From Pseudisothecium myosuroides (taxonomy: Eukaryota > Streptophyta > Bryopsida > Hypnales > Lembophyllaceae): a stretch of 64,000 bases of DNA. The notes below the pieces were generated by a model, which was not told the DNA's origin, did not search any database, and saw nothing but the letters and a program-made list of their open reading frames with translations. A program made the translations under genes and the position numbers. The stretch spans positions 26,313,452 through 26,377,451 of the forward strand of contig OX637294.1 of assembly GCA_951799445.1 (NCBI GenBank), in the 5' to 3' direction. This document shows positions 12,070 to 24,246 of this stretch, one piece after another (the stretch's first letter is position 1; each line of letters starts with the position of its first letter).

Positions 12070-13269
12070 TCAAAGAGTTAGCTTATTGGTATGAATTCAA
12101 ATTTTTAGTGCAAAATTGCATAGGAATTGTGAGATTGTAACAAAAGAAATGTATGTTTTCTAATTTCAGTGTGATGTCTCTCCCCACAATGTTTGAGAAA
12201 TTTGCATATAAAAGTTTTTTGGATTAAAGGTGACATGAGCAACTACAAATTGTGTTCGGATACTAAAATGCACTTCCAAAAACCTTAAGTTCAAATGAAG
12301 AGCTATCAAACTCATCATACAATCCACCTTGCAATTGTTGGAATGCATTTTTTTTTAAAAGTAAAAATTGCAACACTTGCGTGTTTAAATTCCTGATGGT
12401 GAAAATCATATAAATGCTATATTCTCTCTATTGGGACCATTTTCAAAGCAAATGGATAAGTACAATTTTTTACATCTCAAATCAAGTGAAATTGGCAAGC
12501 TTTGTTCAAAGCCAGGAAATGAAGTAAAATTGGGAAGCTTTACACTTTTACTAGTGGTACATATATCCCTTTTGAAGACCTTTCAAAAATAAAAAATATA
12601 TTTTTCTTTAATGAAAAATAAAAGTTTCTAATAGTTAACCTTAATTCCTTAAATTCTACTCGTAAATTTTTTTTAACTGATCAAAGGAATTTAATTGGCC
12701 ACATTGAAATGAGCTTGAAATTTTGGATCGACCATATATGGTCGATTCGGGCAGTTAGGGGTAAAGAGGGTGCTCCAAATTTTAGACCTACTTTACTAGC
12801 ATTTCAAAGCATTTGCAACCGTTGAGAGTTCACTTTGAGTATTGTTGGTTTTGTGTTGTCAAGGACCTAACAAAGGACGGTTTATTGCTAAATTGATCAC
12901 AACGTTTTTGGCCGGTCGGGGGGGAGATTGAAGAATTGTTGTGCAGCTGTAACGCTTATTCAAGTTTAGGGTTCCATATATGTCGCTTGCTTCCGTGCCT
13001 CTTTCCCTTCAAATCCTTGCTTGTGATTTTGATGTTAACATTCAATTGCTTCTCAATTTACACAGTGTAGTTGCTTTCTATTTACACAATATAGTTGCTA
13101 AATTCTATTTACACACCGCAGTTGCTTTTTGATTCTATTGCCTATGTGGGTCCTTTGAAATTGCCCAAGAATTAAAAAATCAAGTGTTTTTTCAGTAGTC
13201 GGAATCCCTCTTGTGAGAGTACTCTGGTATTTTTTTTGAGTGGCACTGGTGAAGCTTCGACTAGCCAAT
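12070..13269. other. Intergenic DNA with one TTAA-type end remnant
   Basis: AT-rich with no exon-like frame. Near 12748 the string GGGCAGTTAGGGG resembles a right end of the TTAA family, but no partner is visible. Around 13060-13120 there are three short near-repeats of a TTTACACA...AGTTGCT motif. Confidence 0.45.
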
Positions 13270-14050
13270 CTGAGTGAAGTTCGGTACGTTTAGCACAACC
13301 TATTGTGGTGCAGTTCGTGTTTTCCATTCAGGGAAGCGTAAGCAAATGATCGCGGAGAAAGGACGTCGTTCGTTTGATACAAGAAGTATTCTCTTCTTGG
13401 TGTGGTCTGCGGCCTCAGTCGTGCTTCGTCCCTTCTGTACTTTAGGCGTACCTTCTAGCAATTTTATCCGGAGAGGGGGGTCCGGGAATTTTCACGATGA
13501 AGGGTCCCTTGGACTGACGAGAGTGAAAACGGATAGTAGTTTTTCTAGGCTGTTTCATGAAATCCATCATTGAATGTCATGTGTCAACTAAACCACAAAT
13601 TCTGTTACGTCTCATACATAACATTCTTAACCAGCCAAGGAGCCTCCCCCCAGGTGGAGGTATCATTCCCCCCAAGATACCTGGGGGGAGACTTTAGTTA
13701 TAATGCAAGAGAGTCTGATTCGTTCAGCAGAGGTCTTGTGTCAGAGGTACTGCGTGTGATTCGCTCGGGGCTCCTCATTTGTGGGTGGGGGGGGGCAAAA
13801 GGGGACCCCCCAGGGAAGGTTAAACAATGTTATATACATGTACGAGCTCAGTCGAGGAAATTAATGCATCGGCATGACTTCCGTGGAGACCAGCTCAGCA
13901 GCCTCTCATTCGGTGAAAAGAAGCAAGTTCCTTGCCGTAACGCGTGGCCGCTGTTGCGGTATGATGCCCTCCTTTCAATCCCCTGGGGGAGACAAAGAGG
14001 GGTTTGAGAAGGCTCCTGTACGGTCACGTTTAACTTGTGATACTTTGAAA
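13270..14050. other. GC-rich island, possible mitochondrial-derived insert
   Basis: Composition changes sharply from the AT-rich surroundings. Runs of C and G occur as self-complementary pairs (CTCCCCCCAGGTGGAGG near 13643; CCCCCCAAGATACCTGGGGGG near 13668; nine Gs near 13787). The segment around 13995-14040 reads GAAGGCTCCTGTACGGTC, which recalls the CTCATGTACGGTTC-type segment that follows intron-encoded proteins in organellar group II introns. G/C-run hairpins are common in plant mitochondrial spacers. Open frames are present (13274-13573, 13570-14007, 13874-14191, all plus) but I recognise no protein. Origin is inferred, not shown. Confidence 0.35.
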
Positions 14051-14055
14051 CTTTT

Positions 14056-14373
14056 CTATCCAGAGATGTGGGATTCAGAGAGCTTGGCGAGTTTAATTTT
14101 CGAATGTGGCTTCACTGGGTCAGTCAGTAGGCAGCCCGCAGCCAATAGATTCTGGACCGGAGTCGCGATTCCCTCCCGTACAGTTGCATGACAGACATCT
14201 CGGATCACGGCATCACGCATGGTACTCGCTTCACGGTCGTACTGGTAACCAACAAACGTAACACCGTGCAGCAGATCCGATCCCACGTGCAAATGCACTT
14301 CAACTAAGCCCCCCTGTTGAAACAATCTCAAGAAGATCGCACTGGGGAGGTTTGCAAGCAAGGATCGAAACAC
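14056..14373 (-). other. Uncertain 105-codon open frame
   Basis: On the minus strand an ATG frame of 105 codons has mixed, protein-like composition (it contains HLHVGSDLLHG and VGYQYDREASTMRD) and moderate GC, unlike random AT-rich frames nearby. It could be an exon fragment or part of the foreign-looking island next to it. I recognise no family. It lies head-to-head with the UGT gene, about 270 bp from its ATG. Confidence 0.25.
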
Positions 14374-14428
14374 ATATATTAGCTCTGCATCTCAAGCTCA
14401 ACTGGTGCAATCAACCGCACGCAAAGGG

Positions 14429-14440
14429 CATATATATACA
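14429..14440 (+). promoter_or_regulatory. Candidate TATA box of the UGT gene
   Basis: The string CATATATATACA lies about 200 bp before the UGT start codon. A start of transcription about 30 bp further on would give a leader of roughly 170 nt. This rests on motif and position only. Confidence 0.35.
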
Positions 14441-14640
14441 CATCCGTGACCTGCAGATCAGGAACAAACGATTTAGCTCGTGAACTTGTTGCAAAATTAT
14501 TGATTCCGGTTGCCGAATCGTAGATCAGTTAGTGCAAAATTTTAGATCACTTCGTCGTTGGAATTTCCAGCTGCGGATGTATGACCTGAAAATTTAGACA
14601 GATTTGTGAGCGATCGATCAAGTAGTGGAATTGGAAGGAA

Positions 14641-17105
14641 ATGGGGTCTCAAGCTGCAGGGAGCGAGTGGGCGGAATCGCCGCACGTCGTGATGGTCCCG
14701 CGGTCCTCATCGGGTCACATCATCCCCTTCATGCAATTCGCGCGGCGTTTGGCAGCCGCGGGCGTCGTCACCACCGTCGTCACCTCCGACAAGCTCCTGC
14801 TGGATCTTCGAGCTTCCTTCGGGACGACGGATTTCTCTTCGCAAGATGCCGGTTACCCTCTCCGCATCGTCAGCTTGCGTGACAAGACTTCGCTCGAGCT
14901 TTCCCACAGGGAATGGCTGAATCGAATGCGAGATGTTCCTTCGGAGGAGCGTCGCGTGATTGATCTCTTGGAATCGACCATCAGGGATCTCACCTCGCCG
15001 GCGTCCCACTCCCTCCGCGGGGTGCACCCCGCGACTCCACCCGTGTGTATTTTACACGACATGTTTGAGTGTTGGGCGCAAGACGTGGCGAACAGGTTGC
15101 AGATTGCGAAGCATGTGCTGTACGTCCACCCAGCCTCGGCGGTCACCTGCGCATTGCAATCGCAGCGTCTCTTCCAAGAAGGATTGGTTCCTATCACTCG
15201 CGAAACGAGAGAGCGAATTTTCAATGACATTCCCGGTTTCCCACCAACGGTAGCGCTGGATCTCCCCATGCCGTTTCTGAGTGCGTCCCTGTACGATTGG
15301 GCGCGGCTCCGTTACGACGGAAGCCGAGAAGCCGACGTGATCTTGGTCAACACATTCTACGATCTCGAGAAGCCCGTGCTGGACGCCTTGCGGAACGACG
15401 TCCTGGGATCCCCAGGTGTGCAAGCGAAGTATGTTCTCGACATTGGGCCATTACTGCCAGATTCTTATTACAACGATGACAACGAGTCGCTGGAGGAGAC
15501 GCATCCCGATCCATGTCTCAGCTGGCTAGACACGCGAGCTTCGAATTCAGTTTTGTACGTTTCGTTTGGAAGCAATGCGACGCATTCGGCAGTCCAGTTG
15601 CGGGAGCTGGCGCTGGGATTAGAGGCGAGTGGGGTGTCGTTTCTGTGGATTGCGCGACCGCCGAACGCACCCGGATTCTCTGCGGCGTCCGAGACGGCGT
15701 CCGTCACGGAGTTTCTTCCATCGGGATTTGCGGAGCGAGTGCGGGAGCGCGGGCTTTGCTACTCCCAGTGGGCGCCGCAAATACGGATCCTCAAGCACCC
15801 GTCAGTGGGTGGGTTTTTGAGCCACTGCGGGTGGAATTCTACGCTGGACTCTGTCTGCGCTGGTGTGCCCGTGCTCGCGTGGCCAATTTTCGCCGAGCAG
15901 CATCTGAATCGCAGGTTTGTTCAATTCCTGTCTTGAAACTCGCACCACTCGCACCAGAGAAATCTCCATTGACCGAATTACATAACTGTGCATCCATAAC
16001 TGCGCAGCAATGAAATTTCCCAAAGGAATTCACAATGGAAATTTGTAGCTTCAGTTTGGAATAGAGTAAGGAATTCCAACATGATTTAGAGTAGTGAAGG
16101 CAAAATAAATATTTTTCAAAGGTACATCAATAGAAATGACATGGATAGCAAAAAAATTGGTAATTTTATTGCTTGAATTGAACTATTACTATGATTTTTG
16201 GGAGGCAAAAAGGGCTCCAGACCCATGGCCAATGTCTAGACTCTTCCAATTCCAATCATTCAAGAACTTTTTACCTAATCATTATCTCCTACTTTTTTTT
16301 TCACAACTTGGGACACGTGTCATGTATTTATTTGTTCCAACCTTGAAAAGGAAAAAAAAGAAACATTCTAAACTTGGTCAAAAATAAGTGCACCTATAAG
16401 TTGGGAATGGGTCAATGGTCGGGAATGGGGGGGTCTACCTTATATTATTTTGAGATAGAGGGAGTAAAATACAATGATGCTTACAGTCGGACGTCTATAT
16501 ATGACCTCGATGGCTCAATAAGCATTAAATCTTATACATGATACAAAATTTCACCCCTTCTAGATCCTCAAAGAGAAATGTTAGATGTTAAACATTACTG
16601 ATTCTTCACAACATTCTTTGTAAATATACCTCACTTTGTGTTAGAATAGCCAAAAAGTTGAATATACACTATTTGGTACATGATATAATGTTGTATATGT
16701 TAGATGTATACTATTTATTACATATATAGAGGTTTGACTGTATTTGAATCTAATGCTTGCCGTTGCCATGTCTCCAAAAATGGCCTCCACTAGTTGAGTT
16801 TATTGATGTTGTGCAGATTCTTGGTGGACATAGTGAAAGTGGCGCTTGAGTTGATGGGAAGAGAGTACACACAAGAAGAGCTAGAGAGTGAGGATGTGAT
16901 GCCTGTGCGATTTGTGAGCAAAGAAGAGATTGAGAAGAAGGCCCAAAGCTTGATGCACGACCCAAAATTCAAATTTGTGCAAGAAAATGTACAAAAACTA
17001 AAGACCAAAGCTCGCGAAGTGGGAGCTCTAGGAGGGTCGTCACACAAAAATGTTGAGGCGTATGTTCGTCTCCTTCACAATAGTCTATTAGTATCTCCAT
17101 GCTGA
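14641..17105 (+). CDS. Family-1 UDP-glycosyltransferase, two exons
   Basis: Transfers a sugar from a UDP-sugar to a small acceptor in the cytosol (GT1 family); the acceptor cannot be read from sequence. Exon 1 is 14641-15914 and exon 2 is 16817-17105, with intron 15915-16816 (GTTTGT...TGCAG). The joined frame is 520 residues, normal for the family (450-520). Near the N-terminus, catalytic His15 lies in PHVVMVP and is followed by the SSSGHIIPF acceptor loop. A likely partner Asp is D140 in HDMFECWAQD. The 44-residue PSPG box runs from W377 to Q420 and contains HCGWNSTLDS; Asp replaces the usual Glu at box position 27. The final Gln of the box favours UDP-glucose. Exon 1 is GC-rich, while the intron and exon 2 are much poorer in GC. 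The ATG is the first in frame and starts just before the HVVMVP strand. Confidence 0.95.
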
Positions 17106-18179
17106 TTGTATGGAAGTGCGGCTGTAGCTATTGGTTTTGTGCAAATCCACTACTTTATTGAATTGTTTATCTTTGAAAGATTTTTAGAAATGTTTTGATC
17201 TCAATTGTTAGTCCAACTTGCCACAGTTATGAAGGCTAGTGTAATTAATTTGCATTGAAGATTTTTATTGTGAATTTAGCCACTTGTTCACATCTGGTTG
17301 TGGGATGTTTATACCAATTATTGGCTTAGAGAGTGACATAGGATGATCTAAGGCTTTAGAAATGAAAGATTTTAAAAGAGTAGTTAGGTTTGTTGGAATA
17401 TGAGGTTGGTAGGAAATTTTCAACACACAATATAGTTTGGATTTTAATATGGTAAATGTGTGCCAACTCATGCACCTTGTCTTACATTTAGCCATCTAGG
17501 ATTGGTAATCATAGAGTAGGTGTCATATTGAATTGATTTGAATCCTCACTTAAATTTTTGGGTCCTTAACTCTTGAAGTCCAAAGGTCCAATTTATTCCT
17601 CAAAACCACTCATAATTGCCATTTCTAGGCTACTTTGAGACAAACAATAATTTTTTTTTTTTTTTGTAAACTAATTGTAGGATCTTGTAACAACATTTGT
17701 ATAAGAACATATTATAAATTTTCTGTAAAGTTTGACTGCACAAATTATTAGTCATTAGCATTAGAATTTGACCACAAGTTTTCAGATGATTTTGACCACT
17801 GTTTGTAAAAAGTTTTTATACTATTGGTAAATCTAACATGTTTTAGACCATATTAGTCATATTCTCATGGACTATTGTTTTGTTCAGTAAGTTTGATTGA
17901 GTTTAAAAAAAAAGTATAAATTGTTCAACTTTAATGATCTCTATCAAGAATACTCATGTGCTAGCATCCTCTATAATTGTGTAAATGAGGAATAGTATCG
18001 TGGCACATAATGTTCATATTCAAGGTGTTAATGATCAAAGTGTTGGGAAGAAACAATATTGGATGATGACTACAGAGTATCATGCTAGTGTCCATATGCA
18101 TATAGTTCAAAGTTCATTGTATACCCTAAAGCCCTAATGTGACTCAAGGTTGTTGCAAATTATATAATAGTAAGAAATT
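17106..18179. other. 3' flank of the UGT, no gene seen
   Basis: AT-rich. No polyadenylation signal can be assigned with confidence, and no exon-like frame is present. Ends where similarity to copy B begins. Confidence 0.5.
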
Positions 18180-18623
18180 TGACACTTTGAAAAAAGGCTA
18201 GACCACCCTCATGACTTGTATGATCCCAAGTACTTCTTTAATGTCACTTTGGTTTGCATCATTATTGTGACACTTTTTTTGTAGTCTTTTGGGCTTCAAC
18301 AAGCTTAGTCATGCCACATACAAATTATTACACCTAATTGTAGCCTTGGTTGCAAAAGCTACTCTTAATTCTTCCCTAAAATGAATACATTTTGCATATG
18401 AAAGACTAAAATACACCTACAATCAACATATTCTGAAAGTTCATATTTTGTCTTTACAAGTCCAAAAATATATGCCAAGAGAATCTAAAAATTCTATTGA
18501 ATTTGAGGCTTGAAACCATGCTTAGACAACTATTCAAACAATTTTAGGTCTTAATTTAAGTAAAATCTAAAATTCACACTATTTGACATTAAAAAAGTTG
18601 AATAATTTTACATGCAAATTTAA

Positions 18624-19534
18624 CCCCTAAATTCCCAAGGCATTTTCTAGCTCCGAAACCATTGAAAATTGTCATTTCTGCTTTGATCACTTCCTAAACC
18701 AAATTTTATTTTTTTTAGAATCTAACAATAGGATCTTGTACTTCATTTGTGCCTGATCATGTGGTAAAATTTCATAAGGTTTGACCATACGGATTGGAAG
18801 ATATTAGCATTCAAAGTTGGAAAAGAAGTTTTTTGAGTGCTAGTCTATAATTTCAGATGACTTTGATCGCCATTTGTGGAAACTTTTTGCATTATGGACC
18901 ATAACTTTAAAAAAATTTATGCCAAAACTTTGAGTTGAGAGTCGGGGAAAAAAAAGTAAGAAAAAAAAGTCTTGATTTTCATTCATTAAGAAATTGTGAA
19001 GTAGAAGTATGTCCAAATTTGAACAAAACACTACATCATTAATAGCTCTAAGATGGAATTGAAAACTGTAATCCCAACAATGAAATTGTTCTTGCAAACA
19101 AACTAAATCTTGTCCAAAAAAAAAATTTTGAATTTTTTTGAAAATTGCGTTCAAAAATGAATTCTATAAATTGTTTTTTGAAGAAGATGCTTAGATTGGC
19201 CAAAAAACAAGATTGTTAATAACTTTCTCATTATTAGTCCAAATAGAATGATGAAGGCTTCAGATGTAGACAAAAACATAATCTTTTAGAAAAAAATTAA
19301 AAAATTAAAAAAAATTATTTGATTTTTTTTTTACAGAGCAAACAACTTTTTTGACTTAGGGTTGCATAACTTTAACTCCCAGGCATTGATTAGAAAAATA
19401 ATATATATTTTTAAAAAGCTAATGTATTTTCCTATCTTCAAAAAAAGTTTAAAAAAATCAGGTCAAAATTTGAGGTCTTATGAGCCTACTTGAATTCCCA
19501 AGTGTCTCTTCAGGGGACTTTGGGCATTTAGGGG
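18624..19534. mobile_element. TTAA-family element with empty site in copy B
   Basis: Ends are CCCCTAAATTCCC and GGGCATTTAGGGG; the flanks are TTAA on both sides (18620-18623 and 19535-19538). The partner locus near 36100 reads GCAAATTCAAAGTG without the insert, which equals the two flanks joined over a single TTAA with one base change. Length is 911 bp. No coding frame. Confidence 0.88.
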
Positions 19535-19592
19535 TTAAAGTGATTTTAAAAGAAATGCTACAAACTTGAGACGCAATCATTAGTGAATTTAA

Positions 19593-20240
19593 CCCCTAAA
19601 TGCCCAAGGCCTTTTTTGAATTTCTAGGAATTTGCTCTAAATTGAACAAAAAAGCAACATTTTTGATAACTTGTATAAATTTTTTTGACTTGTAATTGTG
19701 CAAATTCAAACTAGACATGTTAGAAATCTCATAGTAAAAGAAAACACATCAATATCACTCATGAATTCAAAGATTATAATGTTTGAACATGAGGGTGTTA
19801 AAACTGCAAAAAGTGACTTGAAGTCTTTCAATCCTCTTTTCACATGCCAAATCTAAAATGCTGGTCACCAAAAAAATATGACGTTGAAGGACATAATATA
19901 CATAACCCCAATTAATTTATGGCTTCTCAGAATCTCTTCTAACAATTTTTTAAATGAATTTCTAATGTGAATTTTTCTCCAAGATTTAGTGTATTTGAGG
20001 CTCATTTCCAAGAGCCCTCAATACTACGGAAAGTCAAGATTGTAATGGATACCCTTGCACAAAATCTTGAATAGAAAAATAATAATCTATCATTTTCAAA
20101 ATCGGATTTTTGACGCTAAAACTAGACTTCAAAAAGAATTTATCAAAAATATAAATTACTAAAAATAGAAACTTGATTAGGTTTTATTTAACTTCAAACT
20201 ATTGTCAACACCAAAATTTGGTGCCTCGGGGATTTAGGGG
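19593..20240. mobile_element. TTAA-family element with exact empty site in copy B
   Basis: Ends are CCCCTAAATGCCC and GGGGATTTAGGGG, flanked by TTAA at 19589-19592 and 20241-20244. The partner near 36160-36176 reads AAATTTAAACCAAAAA uninterrupted, a precise pre-insertion site with one TTAA. Length is 648 bp. It lies only 58 bp from the previous element. Confidence 0.9.
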
Positions 20241-20580
20241 TTAAACCAAAAAGAACGGGGTTTAATATTAACAAAAACTACAAGGAATGTGGAAAAGTGT
20301 AGATGCTACTTAAAAGCATGCCCAATTTAAAAATGTGCCACAATTCACTCCTATTCATAGCCAAACCTATAAATGTCAAATAACCATCAAACTCTCTTTA
20401 TTCTCAGAAGGTATTAACAACAATACGAAACACATGGATGGATCCTCAAATACATAGACGCACCGAATTCATCTCTTTGGTAATCCACAAAAGAATCTTC
20501 TTATTCTCATTTTTTTTCTTTGACAAGATTGCCATCTAGCAGCTGATCCTAGAACTAGAATTGCAACTCCATGTCAGCAA

Positions 20581-21018
20581 TCAACACAAAAATACTCGCA
20601 TTAACATGATTCTTCCGAAATGAGTGGCTCTGGAATCATGTAACCCTAAATTTCTGAAAGAGCTTCGCCAAGCAAGACGCACCGAAGAACCAGGAATCGG
20701 AACAATGCACGAAAGCCACCCCTGCGCCAAATTGCCAGACTCCGACTTGCCACTCCAAATAGGGTCTTTGGACGTTTCCGAACAGCCTGAACCAGCAGTA
20801 ATCTCATGCCACCGAAAGTGCCACAAACAAACAGATCAACACACCAAACTCGCCAATTCCGAACAAATCCTCTTCTCAAACACACGAAAATTCGAAACCA
20901 AATCACAGAGATCTTCAGTTACAGGAAAGTATGCAATGAAGCACACCCCGCGGGAGGAGAGAACGCAAACACGATGCCTCCACGAATCATAACCTGAGCT
21001 CGCCATGGTCCAAAACAA
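20581..21018 (-). pseudogene. Decayed minus-strand coding remnant, unidentified
   Basis: From an ATG near 21005 (MASSGYDSWRH...) a frame runs 55 codons, meets one TGA, then continues open in the same frame for about 90 codons to 20581. Composition is GC-richer and protein-like. Copy B holds the same stretch (about 37290-37580, and 37800-37960 after an insertion), but the ATG is changed to TTG and the frame is more broken. It lies head-to-head with the U-box/kinase gene. I do not recognise the family, and it could instead be a GC-rich promoter or leader region. Confidence 0.3.
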
Positions 21019-22848
21019 CTAAGCTCCCAGCCGAAACAAGAAATTCCGGCTGTGGCGGATCGATCAGCAATAGGGATTTCATCGATGCAAGGCCTGCGAC
21101 ATTCAAACCCATTCCATTCATCGCCACGCTTCTCACCAGCACGTGAGGGTAAAGGCTCTCGTCACCTTCAGATGGCGCTCATGTCCTCAGGTCAAATAAT
21201 TTCCGAGTCAAAAGCCACCTGTTACGGAAAAGTATACTGTAGCAGCTGGGTTGAAACTGGGCCGCGTCGTCCCTGTAGCAGATTCGAATCGGTAACTTGC
21301 CTTGCATTTCGTGTCCTCCCTGTAGCAGCTTAAACTCGGTAACCATCCCACTTGCTTGGCATTCCGTGTCCGCCACTCCCGCAGCTTCTACTCCCTGCTT
21401 CCTTCCTTCAAGTCTGCGCCAGCCATGTCGGGATGAGTTTCGACCTGCTGGGACTTCTTGATGCTCTCGGGTTTGTAGGCGACCGGTGAAACACGAACTT
21501 AGAGCTGCCTGCAACGCTAAGTCTGCACTTGTTCTTCAGGGAGCGACGTGAAGGGCGTGCGAGTTGCATCCCACCTCATGTGGATCACGTAATTTGCGTC
21601 GTCTTCGCTAGTACTTGGAACTGCGAACTCCGATGATGGAAGGTAAAGATCCCAGTTCTGTGGCTTTGAGCTTGTTCGAGAGGTTTCAAGTTTGGAGAGA
21701 TTCCTCAGTTCTTGTGTGTTTTCAGAGAGGGTTTCAACGCACTAAAAGTATGTTTTGTTGGGAGAGTTTGTGAACAAGTGTGGAGTACCTTGGACCATCT
21801 GCCGTGTCTGTCGTGGAAAACGTCTTTGCCTTTGATAGAATCCAGAAGGGAATTTCATTTCCTGGCCATTCTCTTTCTCTGATTTCAGGTTTAAGGGCCC
21901 TAATTTTCTGCTCTTTCTGCTTTTCCATCCAGATTGTCGACACTTGGAATGGGTCTTGAAGCTGGCACTCACTTGTGTTTTGTGGTTGCAGGCTTGTCAA
22001 TTTGGTAGGAGTTGTTCCGAGCTTGGATTCTTGATGAAGTGGTCTTAAGCTATTGACGGTCTGCGCACTGTGCACCTTGGGGTGAGTGTCAATGGTTTCT
22101 TCCTGGACTCTGTCTTGAATTGTCTGGTTCTAATGTCTAGTTTGATTCCGTTTGAGTGTGGCTTTCAGCTGAGCGTATTTGCTATCATTAGAAGTACCAA
22201 ACCAATTGTGGGTATTGTCCCCATTGTTAAGAGTATTCACTGCAGTAGAATATGTAATCTTTTGATACCACTTGAACAAGGAATGAAATTTGGAAGTTAT
22301 GCTTACAGTAAAGCCTCCTCACAGGCATGGTTAGGTCTTCACTGTTGCAATTACATTATTCTTCCACTCATGCTTTTGTCATAGCCCACCTTTAAGAAGA
22401 GACTCCCTTACAGAGTGGTTGCGTTGTAATTCTGTGTTTGTTTTCTTCAACATGGTATTGAGGAATTTTAGTCGAACAAGCAAGCACCTTGTAGTGAAGA
22501 GTTTTTGTTTGGATTTAGAATTACAGTGGTTACTTGGACACCACCTTCTTGAGCTTTGCTATGTATTGTACATTTGATCTCACATTTGCCATTCTATTTA
22601 TTGGTGATAAAATGTCAATTCTATTAAATTGGCGATATTCCATTACTTTGGTGTTGTTCAAGTCACTCGTCCTGAATCCAAAATAGGATTCAAAATCCAT
22701 ACATGTCCTAGTTTGTGGCCTGAAATCAGACCTTTGTGAAGATGTATGCTACAATATTTGACGTTATGTGGTCTTGATTGAAATTCTAAATGCTTAGCTT
22801 TTGTTCTAAATGTATCTCGGGTGTTGTGCATGATTTTAGGTTAGAGAC
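21019..22848 (+). promoter_or_regulatory. Shared upstream region and probable 5' leader of the U-box/kinase gene
   Basis: Conserved between copies A and B (B counterpart about 41010-44541, interrupted by a hAT-like element). A pyrimidine-rich acceptor ending TTTTAG lies at 22840, 9 bp before the ATG, so at least one intron in the 5' leader is likely. Around 21631-21770 a short ATG frame (SLLERFQ-like in B, frameshifted by one T in A) is partly conserved and might be a small upstream exon. No factor-binding site can be named. Confidence 0.4.
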
Positions 22849-23853
22849 ATGGAAGTTGTCCAATTTGTACCCCAATTGGGGAAAGCATTATGGAATTTGA
22901 AGGTCATGTATGACCAACATGTGGAGAATGGGAATGAAATCAAGGAGTTACAAAGCTTCATTCAAGACTATGACCATCAAATTCCTATTCTTCGAGAGCG
23001 TTTCCAAGAAGGTGGGGGCAATGTTATGGGCATTGCTGCCTTTAAGAATTTGGAGAAAGATGTGATGGAGGCTACCAACAAGTTAGAAAGGTGGTCAAGA
23101 AATAAGAGTTTCTTCCGAGTGTTCAATTCTGCCGAACGGATGCAAAAACTTGAAAAGTTGCATTCTAAAGTCATGGCGTCTGTGCAAAAAAGTTTGGGGA
23201 TTGCCAACTTATCCATGCTCTTGGATGTGCAAGCCACTCAAGCCACTATCTTGGAATCCAATGCAGAGTTGAAATGTCTTTTGATTACCACTATTGGAAG
23301 CATGCATGGCACGTTGCCTACAATGGTGAGAGATGAGATAGTGGAAGCAAGTACCTCATCCTTTGCTGATCCAAAGTTTTGGGAAGATATTTTAGCTGCA
23401 GTAGACAACCACAATGCAGGAATTTCATCACTTGAAGAAAAAAATATGTATGAAGATCCCATCACAACAAACTTGATGATTGACCCTGTTGTAACTAGTG
23501 ATGGCAACACATATTGTCGATGGACAATCATTGACAACAATTTGACCACAAACCCTTTCAACATGGATGAGGATTTGGCAATTGTTGTTGATAACCTCAA
23601 TTTCCGAAGAAGCCTATTTCAGAAGTTTCCGGAGCAAGCTCAAATCTTTCGACAACGCCGCAACCAATATCGAAGCCATGCATTGTCATTGAAAGCTCAA
23701 GGATTGTGGGGTGATGCTGTCTTAGCATTGCATTATGTCCTTCAATGGGATAAGCGTGATGTGGAGTGTGTTGAAGCTCTTCAGCAAGTGCAAGAAGCTC
23801 TAGAGGAAGCCAAAGAGAAGTATTTGCAACCTTTGGTGGAGGTCTCCAATGAG
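22849..23853 (+). CDS. Helical-bundle plus U-box exon, copy A
   Basis: One open exon of 335 codons, ending at a donor (CCAATGAG/GTATGT); unspliced it would stop at 23884-23886. Residues 1 to about 140 are long amphipathic helices with few prolines, starting MEVVQFVPQLGKALWNLK, in the style of HeLo/MLKL/RPW8 four-helix bundles (resemblance by pattern only). Residues about 203-265 look like a U-box: DPITTNLMIDPVVTSDGNTY matches the D-P-I-x(2)-x-L-M-x-D-P-V-x-x-x-x-G-x-T-Y pattern of plant U-box E3 ligases, though the segment after it is divergent. Residues about 270-330 are helical and TPR-like (SHALSLKAQGLWGDAVLAL). U-boxes bind E2 enzymes to drive ubiquitination; whether this one does is unknown. 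Kinase exons follow on the same strand. Copy B has the same exon with a stop. Confidence 0.75.
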
Positions 23854-24246
23854 GTATGTACCTTCACACGGTTTCTTTGGAAATGAGGGTGAAATCAATG
23901 TGCTTCACCTTTTGAGCCTTTGGATTGGTTTTCAATTTATCTTTTTTGATGAGCTTGTAATGTTTCATGTTTTTGTCAAAACTACTATGTTGTTGTGGGT
24001 GACTGTGTAGTCAGGCAATGGGATGTCAATTGGATCAAGTATGCATGAAATGGTAGTTGGAATTGGCATAAACCTAAATGAAGTTAACAAACTCTTTACA
24101 AGTTTATCAAGCTTTATACTAGAGCTTTGACAAATGGAAACTTATATAGTACTGCGTATTTGTTACTGGTTAGGAAGAAACATTAAGTTTTAGAATTACA
24201 TTGTTTAAAAAAAGTATACCGCTCCTAGTTGCATTATTTCCTTTTT

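Noticed and set aside
14707..15707. Several minus-strand frames over 100 codons across the UGT first exon.
   Set aside because: They are shadows of the GC-rich UGT exon; the plus frame carries the PSPG box.
16430..16470. TATTATTTTGAGATAGAGGGAGTA in the UGT intron, resembling a Stowaway-type MITE end.
   Set aside because: No inverted partner end was found in the intron, so it may be an isolated remnant or chance.
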